Of a DNA stretch of 64,000 nt, positions 49,301 to 60,300 are shown in pieces. A program made the position numbers and the translations under genes. The notes under the pieces are model-generated. The model did not search any database. It worked only from the letters and a program-made list of their open reading frames with translations, and was not told the origin of the DNA. The stretch's first letter is position 1. Every line of letters starts with the position of its first letter. The stretch comes from Macquaria australasica (lineage: Eukaryota; Chordata; Actinopteri; Centrarchiformes; Percichthyidae): positions 322,001-386,000 of the forward strand of contig SEMN01000485.1 in NCBI GenBank assembly GCA_005408345.1, written 5' to 3'.

Positions 49301-50528
49301 TAGCTGCCCAGGAAACTCAGAGCGATTGCATGCGTTGTAGATCATCTCACATGATGCTAATTTCTCATCAATTACTTTCTCTTAATTTTAATACTTAATA
49401 TGCAATGTTAAAAATAGTTGCAACAGAGGTGTTGCATGCTGCGATCACAGTATATGGCATGCAGGTTGGGATAGCAGGAAGAAATGAAGGCCTTTCAACA
49501 TGATGGGTGGAACTAATGTGCTCAAACTGTATGGATGTCATGTACTCCAGGCTGAAACGCGCTCACAATGCCAGCCAGATTGCAACTTGTGCATTTATAC
49601 CTGCATTTTCATGTGTTTTTCCTTATCCAAACAAGATATCCAGAGACAGATCGTAATTTAATACCAGTTGGGAATTTGGCTTTAGTAGCACACATTCCTG
49701 TTTCTTTTCTGTTCAACAGTGCTCTCTGTATGTTTGAATACAGCAGCTGTGTGCTCTTACCTTTGCTGTCTTGAGGACAAACTGATGTTTGCCATCATCG
49801 CCTCCTAGCTGAGCCTTCAGCTCCAGCAGTTTGGCTACCTCTTCATCAATCTGCAACACACACACCCCCACACACACAAACCAGAAGATGAGAGCTTTGT
49901 AAGCACTTACTGTCACACTGCATTGGTCAACATCAGCGAGCAAAAATTTGAAAAACTACAGACGCCATTTTATTACAAGAAGTCTTGCCAAACACACACA
50001 CAAGCACACAGCACCAGAGGCCTACCTGAGCCAAAGTGATCCCAGTGAAAGAATGCAGAGATCCGGCACGTGTTGCAGTCCGAAAGCCCAGCAGACCAGA
50101 GCAAGCACGAACACAAAACACGCCCAGCACGTTCATCCCGCAGCAAGGGGGGAAATGAGTCCGGAAATTGGACAAGCAAAAGTTCAGGAGTGCATCATGG
50201 GTACAGCAATGTCCAGTGGTGTTGTCCAGGCCAGCCACAGCAGCCAATCACAATGGTGAGAAGACGAAGAACCAGGAAGTGAGTTGAGCAATGACGTCCA
50301 GGATGGTTGGATTCCCCAGACAGTGAGGTAGATGATGGTGATGATGAAGGGTGAGGCAGGCCAAGGTCATCCAGGGTCAGGCAGGAAGAACAGGAGAAAA
50401 GTGGTAAGCAACCCTAGCACTAGGGGAGGGCGGGGCATGACGCATCATCATCATCATCACAGCGTGGAAGATAGAACATGAGATGTACCAAGTCAATCAA
50501 AGCAGCCAGCACAACACAGCCAACACAC

Positions 50529-50579
<51 letters not shown>

Positions 50580-53500
50580 GGGCCCTGCTCTGATCCTAGT
50601 ATCAAATCTATGTGTCCAGTGTTTAGTGTTTCTAGCATTTATAAGCTCCTTACATTTAAAACCTTGGTTAAGTGTGTAAGGTTTCCTAAAATGTAAGTCA
50701 ACGATAAATTTCAAGAAGGAGAAATTGTGAGTTTTGTGTAAAGCCTCCAACTAAAAGTACTAATGAATACTACAGAGGCAATTACACCACTGAGTTAGCT
50801 GGGTTCTCTGGGTATCAAAGCTCAGTCCCTTTTTTGGTATGGAATATTATATCATTCCAAAAGGTGTACTTGAAAACAGGGTTTTGTATCTGTAACCGTA
50901 GTTTTGCAAACTTGTACATTGAAGTTTGTATCTGTAAGCTTAGTTTTGCAGACTTGTACATTTTGTTTTCTGTCTGCAAACTCTGTTTTGCCAGTCTGTG
51001 TGTGTGTGTGCTTAGCAAAACTAAGCTTACAGATACAAACCCCTGTTTTCAAGTGCACCTTTTAGAATGATATAATATTCCATATTTTGGACAATGCCAG
51101 ATGTGTTCAAAGCACTAATCTGATTGCCTAATCTGATTGCTAGTCCTGTCCTGTTTACTTAAGTTTTGTGTCTGACTGTATTCTACGTATGCAACGTTCT
51201 TACGGCTACATGCTGCTTGAATTTATAGAACATTTAACATTTCAAAAGTGGCTTTGTCTGTCTTTTGTTAAAAGAAAAAGATTTTTTCAAAAGTCAGGTA
51301 TCTATTCATGGTATACAGTACGTACAGAAACTCAGGTGACGTACTGGGGCAGGGTGTCTTCAAGTATCTGCTGCCACTGTCATATTGCTCAGTGACAACA
51401 TGTGTCAACCCTAAATGACACAACAATCTACGATGTGGCTAAGTGTGTTGAACTTAAAAGGTCTAACATGGACATAGATGGTCATGTGCAGTTACTGTAT
51501 GCAAGGCACAAAACCGCTTGCCAAAGACAGCCAAATTCAACAGGCACTGCTGGATTCAGGCATTATTCTAAGGGAAAGTAGACTGTAAGATGACTGTAAG
51601 TGTAATGCAATCACTGGTGATGTTGTGGTAAAAGCTCTGACAGAGGCTGGACTGCACATTGTCCAAGAGGCCCCAAAGTTACCATGTTTCATGACCCCCC
51701 TGCCCTGAAGGCGTGTATATGCAAATTTTCAGCCACAGTCATATCGCCACCTATTGACAGCAGGAAATGACACGATTTATAGTCTAACATGCAGCTCCTA
51801 CTGCGTTGAGCAGAACAACCTCTAAAATTGCCAGTGAAGCCTTAAGACATTGATGATGCTGTACAGTGAAAGTTGTGACTTTTCACCAAAGGGCGTGGTC
51901 ATGGCGGCGCGGCGAATTTCGATGTTCCATCATCAAAAATCAAACTGTTGGAACTCGGCTCCAAATGATCAGATCTTTTCCATATTTCTTATGTTGGATG
52001 AGATTCCCGGCCTGAATGCGTGTAGGGGTCAATATTGAATCAAAGTCATAGCGCCACCTATTGACAACAGGATGTTACGCACCCAATACTTTTAATTAGT
52101 ACTGTGCCCATGTCCAGTCGTGAAGCGGCGGATGCTGCACTCCCCGACGGGCGCAGGTGTGCGAGTGCCCGTTCATCGCTGCTTGCAGCTTTAATTTTAT
52201 TTATGTTTTATTTGCTCCCAAGTCCGTTTTACACAGCCAGGGTTGCAGCTGAAGGAATAGGGCTAAAATTGTCATTCATAAGAATCAATCTAAGCAACAC
52301 ATTAATGAAATACACAAATGTAATTATAGTCAGATCTACTCATGCCCTAATGATGAGGCAGAGATATAAGCCTATTAACGTTTGCATTCACACAGTCACA
52401 GATTGTGACTGCAGCTTTCCTGCATTCAGTTGCAGTTGTGTTGCTTTCAGCCTGGATGATGTATTTAACTTCTTCGTATTTCTCTAATATTATAGTTTGC
52501 TCTTTTTTGGCAAAATGTGTCGCTCTGCTGCCAGTACACTTGTCATGTTTGTGATTGGTCATACGCTGCAAACCCCGCCCCTTTAATGTGACCGTGCTCA
52601 TGGCTAGATTGGGAAACCCTGGGCTTACTGAGTTGATAACCACCGTCTTGTGACGACTTAGCATGATCATGGTTGTTAGGCTTGGTGAAGCCAGATAACG
52701 AAAATATATCCTGGGTATGTTGAACTGGCTTCGTAGTACAGGCCTCAGGTCTCAATGACACTCAGACCCTGACATAACAGACCAAACAAAACACATACAA
52801 ATAAAGGAGGACGCAGAAAAAACTTACAGAAAATAAGATCAGAAAAGAGACACATTGAGGCTGCTATTTGTGTTCACTGAGAAACAGCCACCTTAAACAG
52901 TAGGAACAGGAAACTTCAAAATAGAAATGATACTTCCAGTTTAGCCCTCTCTCTGCTGCAACATCCTCTATGGTGTATGGCAGAGGAAGATCTTGGATAT
53001 CACAGAGGAACCACAAACCAATTTGAAATTTGAATGAAATAAATGCTCTTATTGTAGTTCAGAACAGCTGAGACAAAGACTTGCACATAGAACATGTTCC
53101 TTCTGTGTGCTTGCTGATAATAAAGACGTTATAAATACACTGTCAGATACATGGGGCATTTGGTGTGGCATTCTGTCCCTATCAGACCACAGATCTTGGC
53201 ACCTGCATAGTTAACGTTACATACTCTAAATTGTCACCGGCTCCTCTGCCAAATGCTTTAATGCGTTAATAAGGTAAGTTATTGCATCAGCTATCCATTT
53301 TAGAGATAGAGACGCTTAAAGTTAAAGCGTAGACGCATCGTGACAGTTGTCTAAAAACGTTCCTTTGCAAATACAATTTACTACCGCTACATGTATTTTT
53401 GAGCCGGCTGGCTACGTTTCTGTCACTGCCACTGTGTTAGCACTAGCTAGCTAGCTAACTCGACAGACCGAAGGAGGGCGGTTAGCCGGTTCAGCTAACA

Positions 53501-54095
53501 CTGGTAGGAACAAAGTGTCAAACAAACCCTTCTGCCTGAAATGGACATTATTAAGAGGCTGATGTGACAGCAGGGCCGTTAGACCCAACGTTAACGTCGG
53601 AGCAATTTAACGCTGACTCATGTTTCACTGAACACATACGTTACAGTATAACAGCGAGGTTGTCTAAATTCTTGACGTCTTCCAGTTAATTATGTAGCGT
53701 TAGCTGTATAAATAACAGAGGAAGAAGTTCTCATTTTAAAAATGACAGCCAACAGGTTTTATTTAAACACGTAACCGTTAACTTTGTGGACATAATGTAA
53801 CGTTATGCCGACTAAAGAAGTGCCTCGTATAAAGCAGACAGTGCTGTACTAAGGCTGCAGTAATTTGACAGAAGGTTAAACTGCGTTTGGTCTGGCGATT
53901 TGGAGTTGGCTATACAGTGTGAATGAAGCTGGCTGGCAACCCTTCTGTTAAATGCCAAATGGACATCCTGTTCACTACAGCTCACTGCTGAATCTGAGTA
54001 CTGACCTGCTCTTTGCTCGCCTTCTCTGACTTTAACTTCCGAACGACTTCACCTTGGATTTTAATTGCGTCTTGTATCTGTGCCTTGCCTTCCAT
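39111..54095 (-). CDS. hars1: Histidyl-tRNA synthetase, complete, 13 coding exons
   Basis: Exons in transcript order: 54095-54006, 49850-49761, 48425-48306, 48185-48090, 45093-44968, 44817-44710, 44617-44519, 44226-44133, 42191-42064, 41876-41604, 41423-41307, 39890-39744, 39170-39111; 1548 nt, 515 residues, all GT..AG. The enzyme charges tRNA-His in the cytosol. Seen here: WHEP helix pair 1-60; class II motif 1 about 61-100; motif 2 about 149-174 ([20 protein letters not shown]); histidine-specific RGLDYYTG 326-333; motif 3 with GGRYDGLVGMF and GIERIF (395-400); anticodon-binding domain about 408-515. Exon 10 carries a longer loop (about 338-362) than mammalian HARS as I recall it. The C-terminus ends SEA without the Cys-rich tail of human HARS1. 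The ATG has a strong Kozak context. An alternative first exon is listed separately. Confidence 0.96.
39445..39507 (-). mobile_element. RTE-like LINE 3'-end relic in hars1 intron 12
   Basis: CTATCCATCCATTTTATCCA then GGGCCAGGTCACGATGGCAG and CAGGCTAAGCAAGGTAGTCC align with the 3' end of the element at 744-3385, in the same orientation. It is a very short 5'-truncated copy. Confidence 0.75.
40428..41165. repeat. Unclassified GC-richer repeat in hars1 intron 11
   Basis: The block begins GGTTACCAGGGTAATCCCGG then TGAGGTATCTCACTATGGGA. It is much richer in C/G than the surrounding intron and ends near AGCTTTAAAGTAGG. The start wording resembles terminal sequences of a widespread teleost repeat, and a short related end lies at 36487. 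No intact ORF is present (frames of 74-93 codons only), so the class is unknown. Confidence 0.45.
42219..42470 (+). repeat. Repeat family A copy in hars1 intron 8
   Basis: ACATCCAGCAGACACAGAGC, CCAGTATTCCCTCTCTGGTA and GGTCTCCACGATC match 11271-11640. The middle third of the long copy is missing, then AAAGCTCTGTGGAG resumes. Confidence 0.65.
42480..42725 (+). repeat. Repeat family C, fullest copy, hars1 intron 8
   Basis: AGGCTGAAACTATCAGTTAT, then ATTAATTGGTTAATTGTTTG, AAAATATCAGAAAATAGTG and CACAATCTGGAAAG give the order used to recognise fragments at 30736 and 55946. An AAAT-rich low-complexity tract (42745-42810) follows. Confidence 0.6.
43570..43999. repeat. hAT-like MITE family B, full-length copy in hars1 intron 8
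   Basis: The 430 bp element runs from CAGTGGTGGAAGAGTAG to GTACTACTTGTCCACCACTG. It has about 10 bp terminal inverted repeats (CAGTGGTGGA/TCCACCACTG) and subterminal runs of ACTTAAGTAAA and AAAAGTA words on both sides. No matching 8 bp flanks were found, so hAT membership is tentative. It is a reference for fragments at 13711, 15003, 18590 and 29298. Confidence 0.7.
45740..46820 (+). mobile_element. L2-clade LINE, 5'-truncated, hars1 intron 5
   Basis: It holds the last ~165 RT codons (LASLHWLPVKSR, MVPRVSKSRMGARAFSYQAP), a (CT)n tract at 46276-46302 and the family 3' end finishing TGAGTTGAA at 46820. It lies antisense to hars1. Over 45780-46130 I count only about four differences from 25919-26270, so the two are recent copies. 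The first 30 bp form a hairpin absent from the other copy. Confidence 0.9.
47405..47560 (+). mobile_element. tRNA-derived SINE, third type, hars1 intron 4
   Basis: GATCCTGGTGACCTTGCAGT gives a degenerate A-box end. CCCTGGTTCGGGACCAGG has a good B box. The body CTTTGCTGCATGTCATACCC then CTCTCTCTGCCTTG and TTGTCGCTAAAGGGGAAAAA is the signature of a common teleost SINE. It is antisense to hars1. Confidence 0.7.
50026..50136 (-). CDS. hars1: Alternative hars1 first exon encoding a mitochondrial targeting leader
   Basis: This minus-strand exon encodes 37 residues, starting MNVLGVFCVRACSGLLGFRT and continuing ATRAGSLHSFTGITLAQ. It ends at a consensus donor (CAG|GTAGGC) in phase 0, exactly the phase of exon 2 (acceptor at 49850). 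The leader has three Arg and no Asp or Glu, with hydrophobic spacing typical of a mitochondrial presequence. Splicing to exon 2 would give a 522-residue HisRS that lacks the first WHEP helix. This is the first in-frame ATG in its open stretch. A 4-residue upstream ORF (50184-50198) and an inverted CCAAT box (50244-50248) lie just upstream, suggesting its own promoter. Identity as an exon is inferred from coding character and splice fit; no transcript is available here. Confidence 0.8.
50244..50248 (-). promoter_or_regulatory. Inverted CCAAT box upstream of the alternative hars1 exon
   Basis: GATTGGCTG reads on the minus strand about 108 bp before the mitochondrial-form ATG. This is a sensible position for a TATA-less promoter driving the alternative transcript. 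A single motif is weak evidence. Confidence 0.3.
50527..50580. repeat. (ACAG)n tetranucleotide microsatellite
   Basis: About thirteen perfect ACAG/CAGA units in hars1 intron 1. All Cys-Leu-Ser-Val ORFs here are the repeat translated. Confidence 0.95.
50838..51084. repeat. Foldback element with ~70 bp arms and internal direct repeats
   Basis: TATGGAATATTATATCATTC at 50838 is mirrored as its reverse complement ending at 51084. The arms (50838-50907 and 51015-51084) pair with roughly six mismatches. Inside, a ~42 bp unit beginning TGTATCTGTAA and containing TAGTTTTGCA is repeated about two and a half times. A TG microsatellite sits in the loop near 51000. This is a MITE-like foldback in hars1 intron 1; no target duplication was identified. 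Confidence 0.75.
51650..52200. repeat. Dispersed repeat with CGCCACCTATTGACA motifs
   Basis: TCATATCGCCACCTATTGAC (51739) and TCATAGCGCCACCTATTGAC (52051) are two copies of one unit about 310 bp apart. The block ends GCCCGTTCATCGCTGCTTGC then AGCTTTAATTTT, an end I recognise from many fish introns. Class unknown; no coding capacity. Confidence 0.5.
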
Positions 54096-55945
54096 GCTTT
54101 TTCATTAATGTATTTCTACTGCTACTCTGCACGGCCATAGACTGTAGGCGTAAAGCGGATACGGAAACAAGTACAACTTCCGTTTCAAATATAAAGTGAC
54201 GCTGGCGAAGGTGTGTAGCGTTATTTTCAGTCACTAGATAAACAGAAAACCTCCTCCAACTTCTAGACTGCGAGGTTGTAAACACCTAATATTTTTTTTT
54301 TACTAATTTTCACAATGTTAAACACGAGTGAGATTTTAGCCCAATGTTTGTAGTTACATTTAAAATATGGGTAGGCCTACCAAGACGATACGTTTCACAA
54401 AGCACATGAATGGCGAACTGTGGTTAAAATACAGGTCATTGCAAGGTAGTTAGATTAAAAGTAAAGAAAGGAAGCATAGGAGATATAGGTTGAGGATCCA
54501 AGGCACATTTACTTTTCAGACCATGTCTACACATTGTATATTGGCAAAAAAAGAAACTGATAGACAAAAAATGAAAACAAGAAGAATACGAACAGTCACT
54601 ATTGGACAGTGAAATCAAACTCAACCAAGACTTCATGCCTTCAAAACCTTAAATCAGGATCTGAGAGCAGACTTAATAAGGGGCTTCAAGATAAATCTAA
54701 AATCTAAAGGGGTCACTAGATTATGAAAAAGGATAGAAATCAAAACTTTTTTTATTATTATTTTTACATTTCCCAAATGTTTATATTTTCTTATTTAAAA
54801 AACGGACACTCTCTACTCTCCAGATCTAAAAATAATTCAAACCAGACAAATCCAAGACCACACTAAGGCTGTAACCTGTAATGATGGATCACCATTGCTT
54901 CAATTAAAGGAGTCACAAGCCAAAAAGTCTAGGTACTTCTGCTCTTAGACACTGCAGGCTAAGGTCTAAGGTCAGCTCTCTGGTACTCTGAGAAACGAAA
55001 AACTGTCAAACAAAGAAACTGCCAAAACAAAATGTAAAGTATCTTTAGCCATTGTGATTCTGACTAAAGGCATCCACAGTAGAAACAGATATTAAGATAT
55101 TCAAAGCGACAGAAGGAGAGCCAACATACATTTTAACAGTTCTGAGAAGACTTATGAGAAGGCTTGTTTCGTTTTCTAGGTAATTAAAATGGGGGATTGC
55201 TCGGGCTAAGAAAGGTTAGAACTGGACTGTAGTAGAATGGAAAAAGGAATGGTGGATCCAAGTTTGAGATGTCCAGGTCATTTCCAATTACATCTAGTAA
55301 TTTAATAAAATAGAATAAAATCACAAATATTTCTCAAATCATGTATACCTAATACCTATAGTATTACTAATTTGACCAAATTGCTATAATAGGGCATCCT
55401 GTGTTTAAATAGCCTCAAATGTCAATGTACACATTGTACAGGACTTTAAACTCTACAAACATCTTCCTGTTCAAACAGTGACCAAAGTGAGTCCGTAATC
55501 AAAGTCCACTTCTGTTGAGTGAACAGAGACCTGTCAACAACATGTTTGTGAGTATCACCATATTACTTTATTTTGCATCTAAACAGACATTATGGACTAT
55601 AAGGAATGCAACATTATGGGTGGTGGAAAGAAACAACAACAATGTGAGGAGGCGTTAACAGAGTGTTTCACACTGGACTATGAACTCCACAGCACTTTCA
55701 TTAGCTTTAGTGTCCTGCGATAGTTAAAGTGCTGTTTCAGATGCTTCTTCACTTTGACAAGCCTTAGGAATTTGAAAGTGGCCAAAATAAAACGCTGATC
55801 AGGGGTACAAAATGTTTACCTGCTTGAATCAAAGAACAACTATACTGGCAGGAGTGTAGCTTGGAATTTAATATTGCTCAGAACCAACACTTGCTTCTCA
55901 TTCACACATACAGATTTAAAAGCAGCAAGCTGTCTTTTGTGCTGA

Positions 55946-56206
55946 GACTATGAGTCAAATAATCGATTAGTCGGTCAACATAACATTAATCTGCAGCTAT
56001 TTTGATAATTGAATAATTGTTTAAAGTAATTTTTAAAGCAACATTCTCTAGTTGTATGGTTTTTTTTGGGGGGGGGGGGGGGGTGCTGCTTTTTTTTCCT
56101 CAAATTGCTGTTAACTGAATATATTAGAGTTTTGGACTGCTGGTACAACAAAACAAGACATTTGCTTCATTGTCAGAGTGATCAATAATCATTAGTTGCA
56201 GCCCTT
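55946..56206 (-). repeat. Repeat family C copy, antisense
   Basis: On the minus strand it starts AAGGGCTGCAACTAATGATT and ends with GACTAATCGATTATTTGACT. A T8-G13 run splits it near 56070. Confidence 0.5.
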
Positions 56207-56589
56207 ATCTCTTTCCTCTCATGAGTCTGGTTTTCGGGGGTGATTGCATTGTAATTTACATACTAAGCTCTGATTTCTCAGTCATTTTTTTAAGCTGCTT
56301 CTAGACTGGTGCACAACTAAATAGTTAATTTCCCAAGTGATCTGTTTCCACACATTGTTTTTCTCATTCAAGTCCTGACAGCTTGTTAAAGTTCGTAAAG
56401 AATTAGGAAGTCGTGGAAAGCTATGATCAGTTTTTCCTCCATTTTATGTAAAGCTGCACTAATCACTACTTTTATATTAATAAATAAATAAAAGGACAAA
56501 ATAATTAATTCAATGCCTGCATAATTCCTACAGGACTCCTTTACAACTGAAACATATTCCTTTGTTTTAAAGAAGGCCTTTTTATGCCT

Positions 56590-56890
56590 CTATCTGACAG
56601 CTGATTAGCTTTGTTTCCAGCAGCAGCAGCAGCTGTTTTCAGTGAAAATGTTCTCATAAACCCACTGTACTCTACCTGCTCAGCAGCAAACAGCAGACAG
56701 ACACAGAGACTAGCTGGTGAACATAGTGGAGCATATAGCAGCTAAAGAGACAGATATTTCCCTCAGGAGTTGGTGGAGACCAAAAACAGAGCTAATAGAG
56801 GGAGAATATTGGACTTAAATTTATCAGATGTACACCAACACAACTCCAAATGAATGCTTATGTTGCTCCATTTAAGTTGGATGTTAGCCA
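56590..56890 (-). repeat. Repeat family A copy, antisense
   Basis: On the minus strand: CATTCATTTGGAGTTGTGTT, then CCAATATTCTCCCTCTATTA, TTTTGGTCTCCACCAACTCC and GCTGCTGCTGCTGCTGGAAA in the same order as 11271-11640. Confidence 0.65.
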
Positions 56891-57317
56891 TAAAAACTTT
56901 ATAAGGTGATAATATGTCAAAGTTGTGTTGACATCTGGTTCCACTGCCCCCAAGTGGCCAAAAACATAATAAATGCAGGTTTATGTAGAGTGAAGTAGAA
57001 AACAATCCTGTGCTACTCTCTCCTGGGGAATCAAAAACGGGTATCTATCTGTCACTCCTGCATGTTAGAGGACATTCGCATAAAGTAACTCAACCCCTCC
57101 ACATTGCAGCGCTGAGTCTTTGAGTGTTGGCATCCAGGACCAGTGAGTCCATATAAATTAGTGATAAAATTATCCTTTTTGAATTTTTATGGGTCCTCTC
57201 TCTTTTTGGGGCCCCTAAAATTAGCACCTTTTGGCAAATATGGACATTGACCTTGTTAAACACACATCATACAGACTCTAATAAGATGATTCTTTTGGTC
57301 CACAGGGTCCAGTCAGC

Positions 57318-60300
57318 ATGGAGCTGTCTCCCCCTCCCTCAGGTCTAGAAGCAGAGTGTGAGACACTTTTCACCACAGACTCCCTTCTCTTCCTCCACGA
57401 GCTGATCTCCACATTTGATGGGATGGTGGATCAGGTAGGACAGCTGAAAAAGCACTTTTTATTTAATGCATGGAAGACTTGTTTAACTCAGGATGAGGCA
57501 TCTGCTCAACTCTACTCTATTCAGGTCCTGCAGTTGCGAGTGTCCAGAAAGGCCCACTTAGACCTTTCAGGTGACCTGCCAAGCTTTCTGGAAAGTACCA
57601 CACACATCAGGAGAGACCCAGCCTGGAGGGTGCTCCCCGTACCCCCAAGGCTCCAGAGAAGATATGTGGATATTGGAGATCTTGCTCCCTGCGATACCCA
57701 GCGCTTCATTAAAGCTCTCCAGTCACCAGCACAAGGCATACAGGTACCACCTCCATCATTTACCTGTGACCATATGAGAAAAAGTATTAAGAGACAAACT
57801 TTACACTATGGAATTTATTGACAATGAGAAAAATATAGAATAACACCAGCCTTCTCTTCATATATCAAAATCTAATTGTGAAGAATAGTTAATTCCAGGT
57901 TTCCATACATACTGTACCAGTAATACATGAGCTGTCACTATTAGCAATGATGCTAACACCGTTGCCATGTGTTTGAGTAGGACAAAATGTGTCCTATGTG
58001 ATCACAGCCTTAACATGAAGAAAATATAAAAGCTAATAATAATTAATAAAAGCTGTATTCATTTTTATATTATTTATTTTTATAAAATGTATTATTTTAT
58101 TTTTTGTTTTTTTTACTTTGGGGCAGCGGAACAAGCTAAAAACACAACATTGATATATTATCATCATATAAATAAAAAAAATTATTTGTCCAATATTTTG
58201 GTTTATCATAATGCTGTACTTTGTGTACAAATGTACAAATGTTAACATGCTGAACCAAGATGGTGAACATGGTATTATTTGCTAAATATTAGCATGTTAA
58301 CTTTGTCATTGTGAGCATGTTAACATGCTAACATTAGCATTGAGATAAAAGCACCATGGTCCTAGTACAGTCTCACAGAGCCATTATCATGGCTGAGTCT
58401 GAAATCACTCCCTATTCACTATATTTACTGTCTGCCATTTTATTTGAGTGTCTACATTTATGCACTATATAGTGTAAGTAGTGTGCATGGCATTGTGCAC
58501 CATTTTCTGCTAACAATCCCACAATGCAATGTACTGATGATGATTAGTTAGCGTCCAAAATCTCAACTTACTGCTCACAACTGAGCAAACTATTGAGTTT
58601 TGTATAGAGAGTAGTGAGTGAGTGAACGAGGGAGTGATTTCAGACACAACCATGTTCAAAACCAAATTGTCAACATTTCTTGGACCATCACCATTGACAT
58701 CCATCTCTGCTGGCACTTTTAGCCGGACATAGCTTTTTTTCTGCTGTGCCACTGTAGACTGAGTTGAAATCCTCTCTTTGGTTTTGGCAGGTCGACTTTG
58801 ATGATGGGAACTGCCCTACGTATCACAACCAGATCAAAGGCATTCATAATGTTTTTAAGGCGGTTCACAACCAGTTCCCCAGTAAGTGGTTTCCTTTAAA
58901 TTGATAGGCATGTTGGTACAGCTACATTACTCTACATGGACAAGAATATTTGTGTGAATATTCCAGGTGTGGAACAGAGTAAATGTCACAGTACACATAC
59001 TGTCATGCACCACAATATTCATCCACCTTCCTCCATGTTAACAGATGTTCCACACATATCTCAGGCTCCAGTGCTGATGCTTCGTCCTCGTGCCTGGAAT
59101 ATGGTGGAGCACAGCATGATGGTATGGTATTTTCTCTTCACTTCACTCAGTTCATTTATTTATTCAGCGCGGGTTTAGATCCAAATGAAGCTGAAGTGTT
59201 TGAATGTAAATTAACCTACACTTGTTTGATTTTGGAAATCAAAGCTGTAGAGCTATAATGTGTTTCCTTAATGTGTTCTGGGATTTAAAGCCCATATGTG
59301 TAGGATTTGGAAATTTGATTTTGGTGACTCCTCGTGGTAGTATACAAAAAGGCAAGTTGTTAGATCTCATTTTTCTACAAAGCCTCTGCTATCAGAATAA
59401 TTTGAAAGACATTATAATCACAGAAAAAGTGACACTAGGGCTTCAGTAAAGTTACACTCATGAGGTTAGGGGAGTTAAGATTCTATAATAAAAAAATACT
59501 CATGTTATTTTATATGCCGATTCTAGTATTTCATACAAAATATGTTTAGTTTATAACTTTTTAGCCAATAACATGACCAGTAAATAAAGGCTTCAGCAAT
59601 TCTCTCCAATACTTTTATTCCTGGCAGTGTGGAGAAGGCTTTGAAACAGAAAGTTTTATGTTGGAAAATAAATTTTACAGAACATTTAATTTAATGATTA
59701 CCTGAATAGAGAGAATATTTAAAAAAATAATAATAATAATTACAAAAAATACACTGAAACCCTCTTTTTGGAAATTTTCTAAGCGTGGTGGGGGATTCGA
59801 TGGGGGGGCTCTTGATCTCAGTATTAGCTACTACAGCCCTGGCTTTTAGATGAAATTTAAACAGAATATTCACACTTGTTTACTGGCCAAAGGGATGCTT
59901 GTATTATTTGAGGAAACTGATATGTTTACTGTGCTGAAACAATTGATTAATTGGTCACTCGTGAAGAGAGAATGAATTCTCTGACTTACCTTTTTTTCAG
60001 TAAAAATACCAAACTTTTACTGCTTCTAGTTGATCAAACATGAGGATTTACTGCATAGTTATTTTTATGTTCATGTTAATGTAAATTTAATACCATCAGA
60101 CAAAATAAACAGTTTTCCAATATCAATTTGGTGCTGTGGTAACTTGTGATGGGCATTTGTCATTATTGTTGATGTGTTATATGCTAAATCAGTATATGAT
60201 TAATCCAAAGAGAGTCCATACATAAAGCAGACGTTATCTGTCCTTCTGTGGCTGTGTGTCAGGTGGAGGGGAGGGAGGCTCCTGGTCCTCTCTTTGACTT

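Larger units (their letters stand above)
54096..57305. other. Divergent intergenic region between hars1 and malate synthase
   Basis: This region should hold both promoters. Near hars1 no TATA box is obvious. Two old repeats occupy part of it: family C antisense (55946-56206, interrupted by a G-rich run at 56070) and family A antisense (56590-56890). An acceptor CACAG at 57301-57305 just before the malate synthase start exon implies an untranslated first exon further upstream that I could not place. Confidence 0.5.

Noticed and set aside
50137..50247. Longer N-terminus for the mitochondrial HisRS form
   Set aside because: The open frame extends upstream but begins at TTG, contains no in-frame ATG and its residues include Asp and His without presequence character.
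50420..50750. Several ORFs with Cys-Leu-Ser-Val or Thr-Asp-Arg-Gln repeats
   Set aside because: Translations of the (ACAG)n microsatellite.
50526..51084. CRISPR-like spaced repeats
   Set aside because: The ~42 bp units are diverged, have no constant repeat plus unique spacers, and sit in a vertebrate intron.
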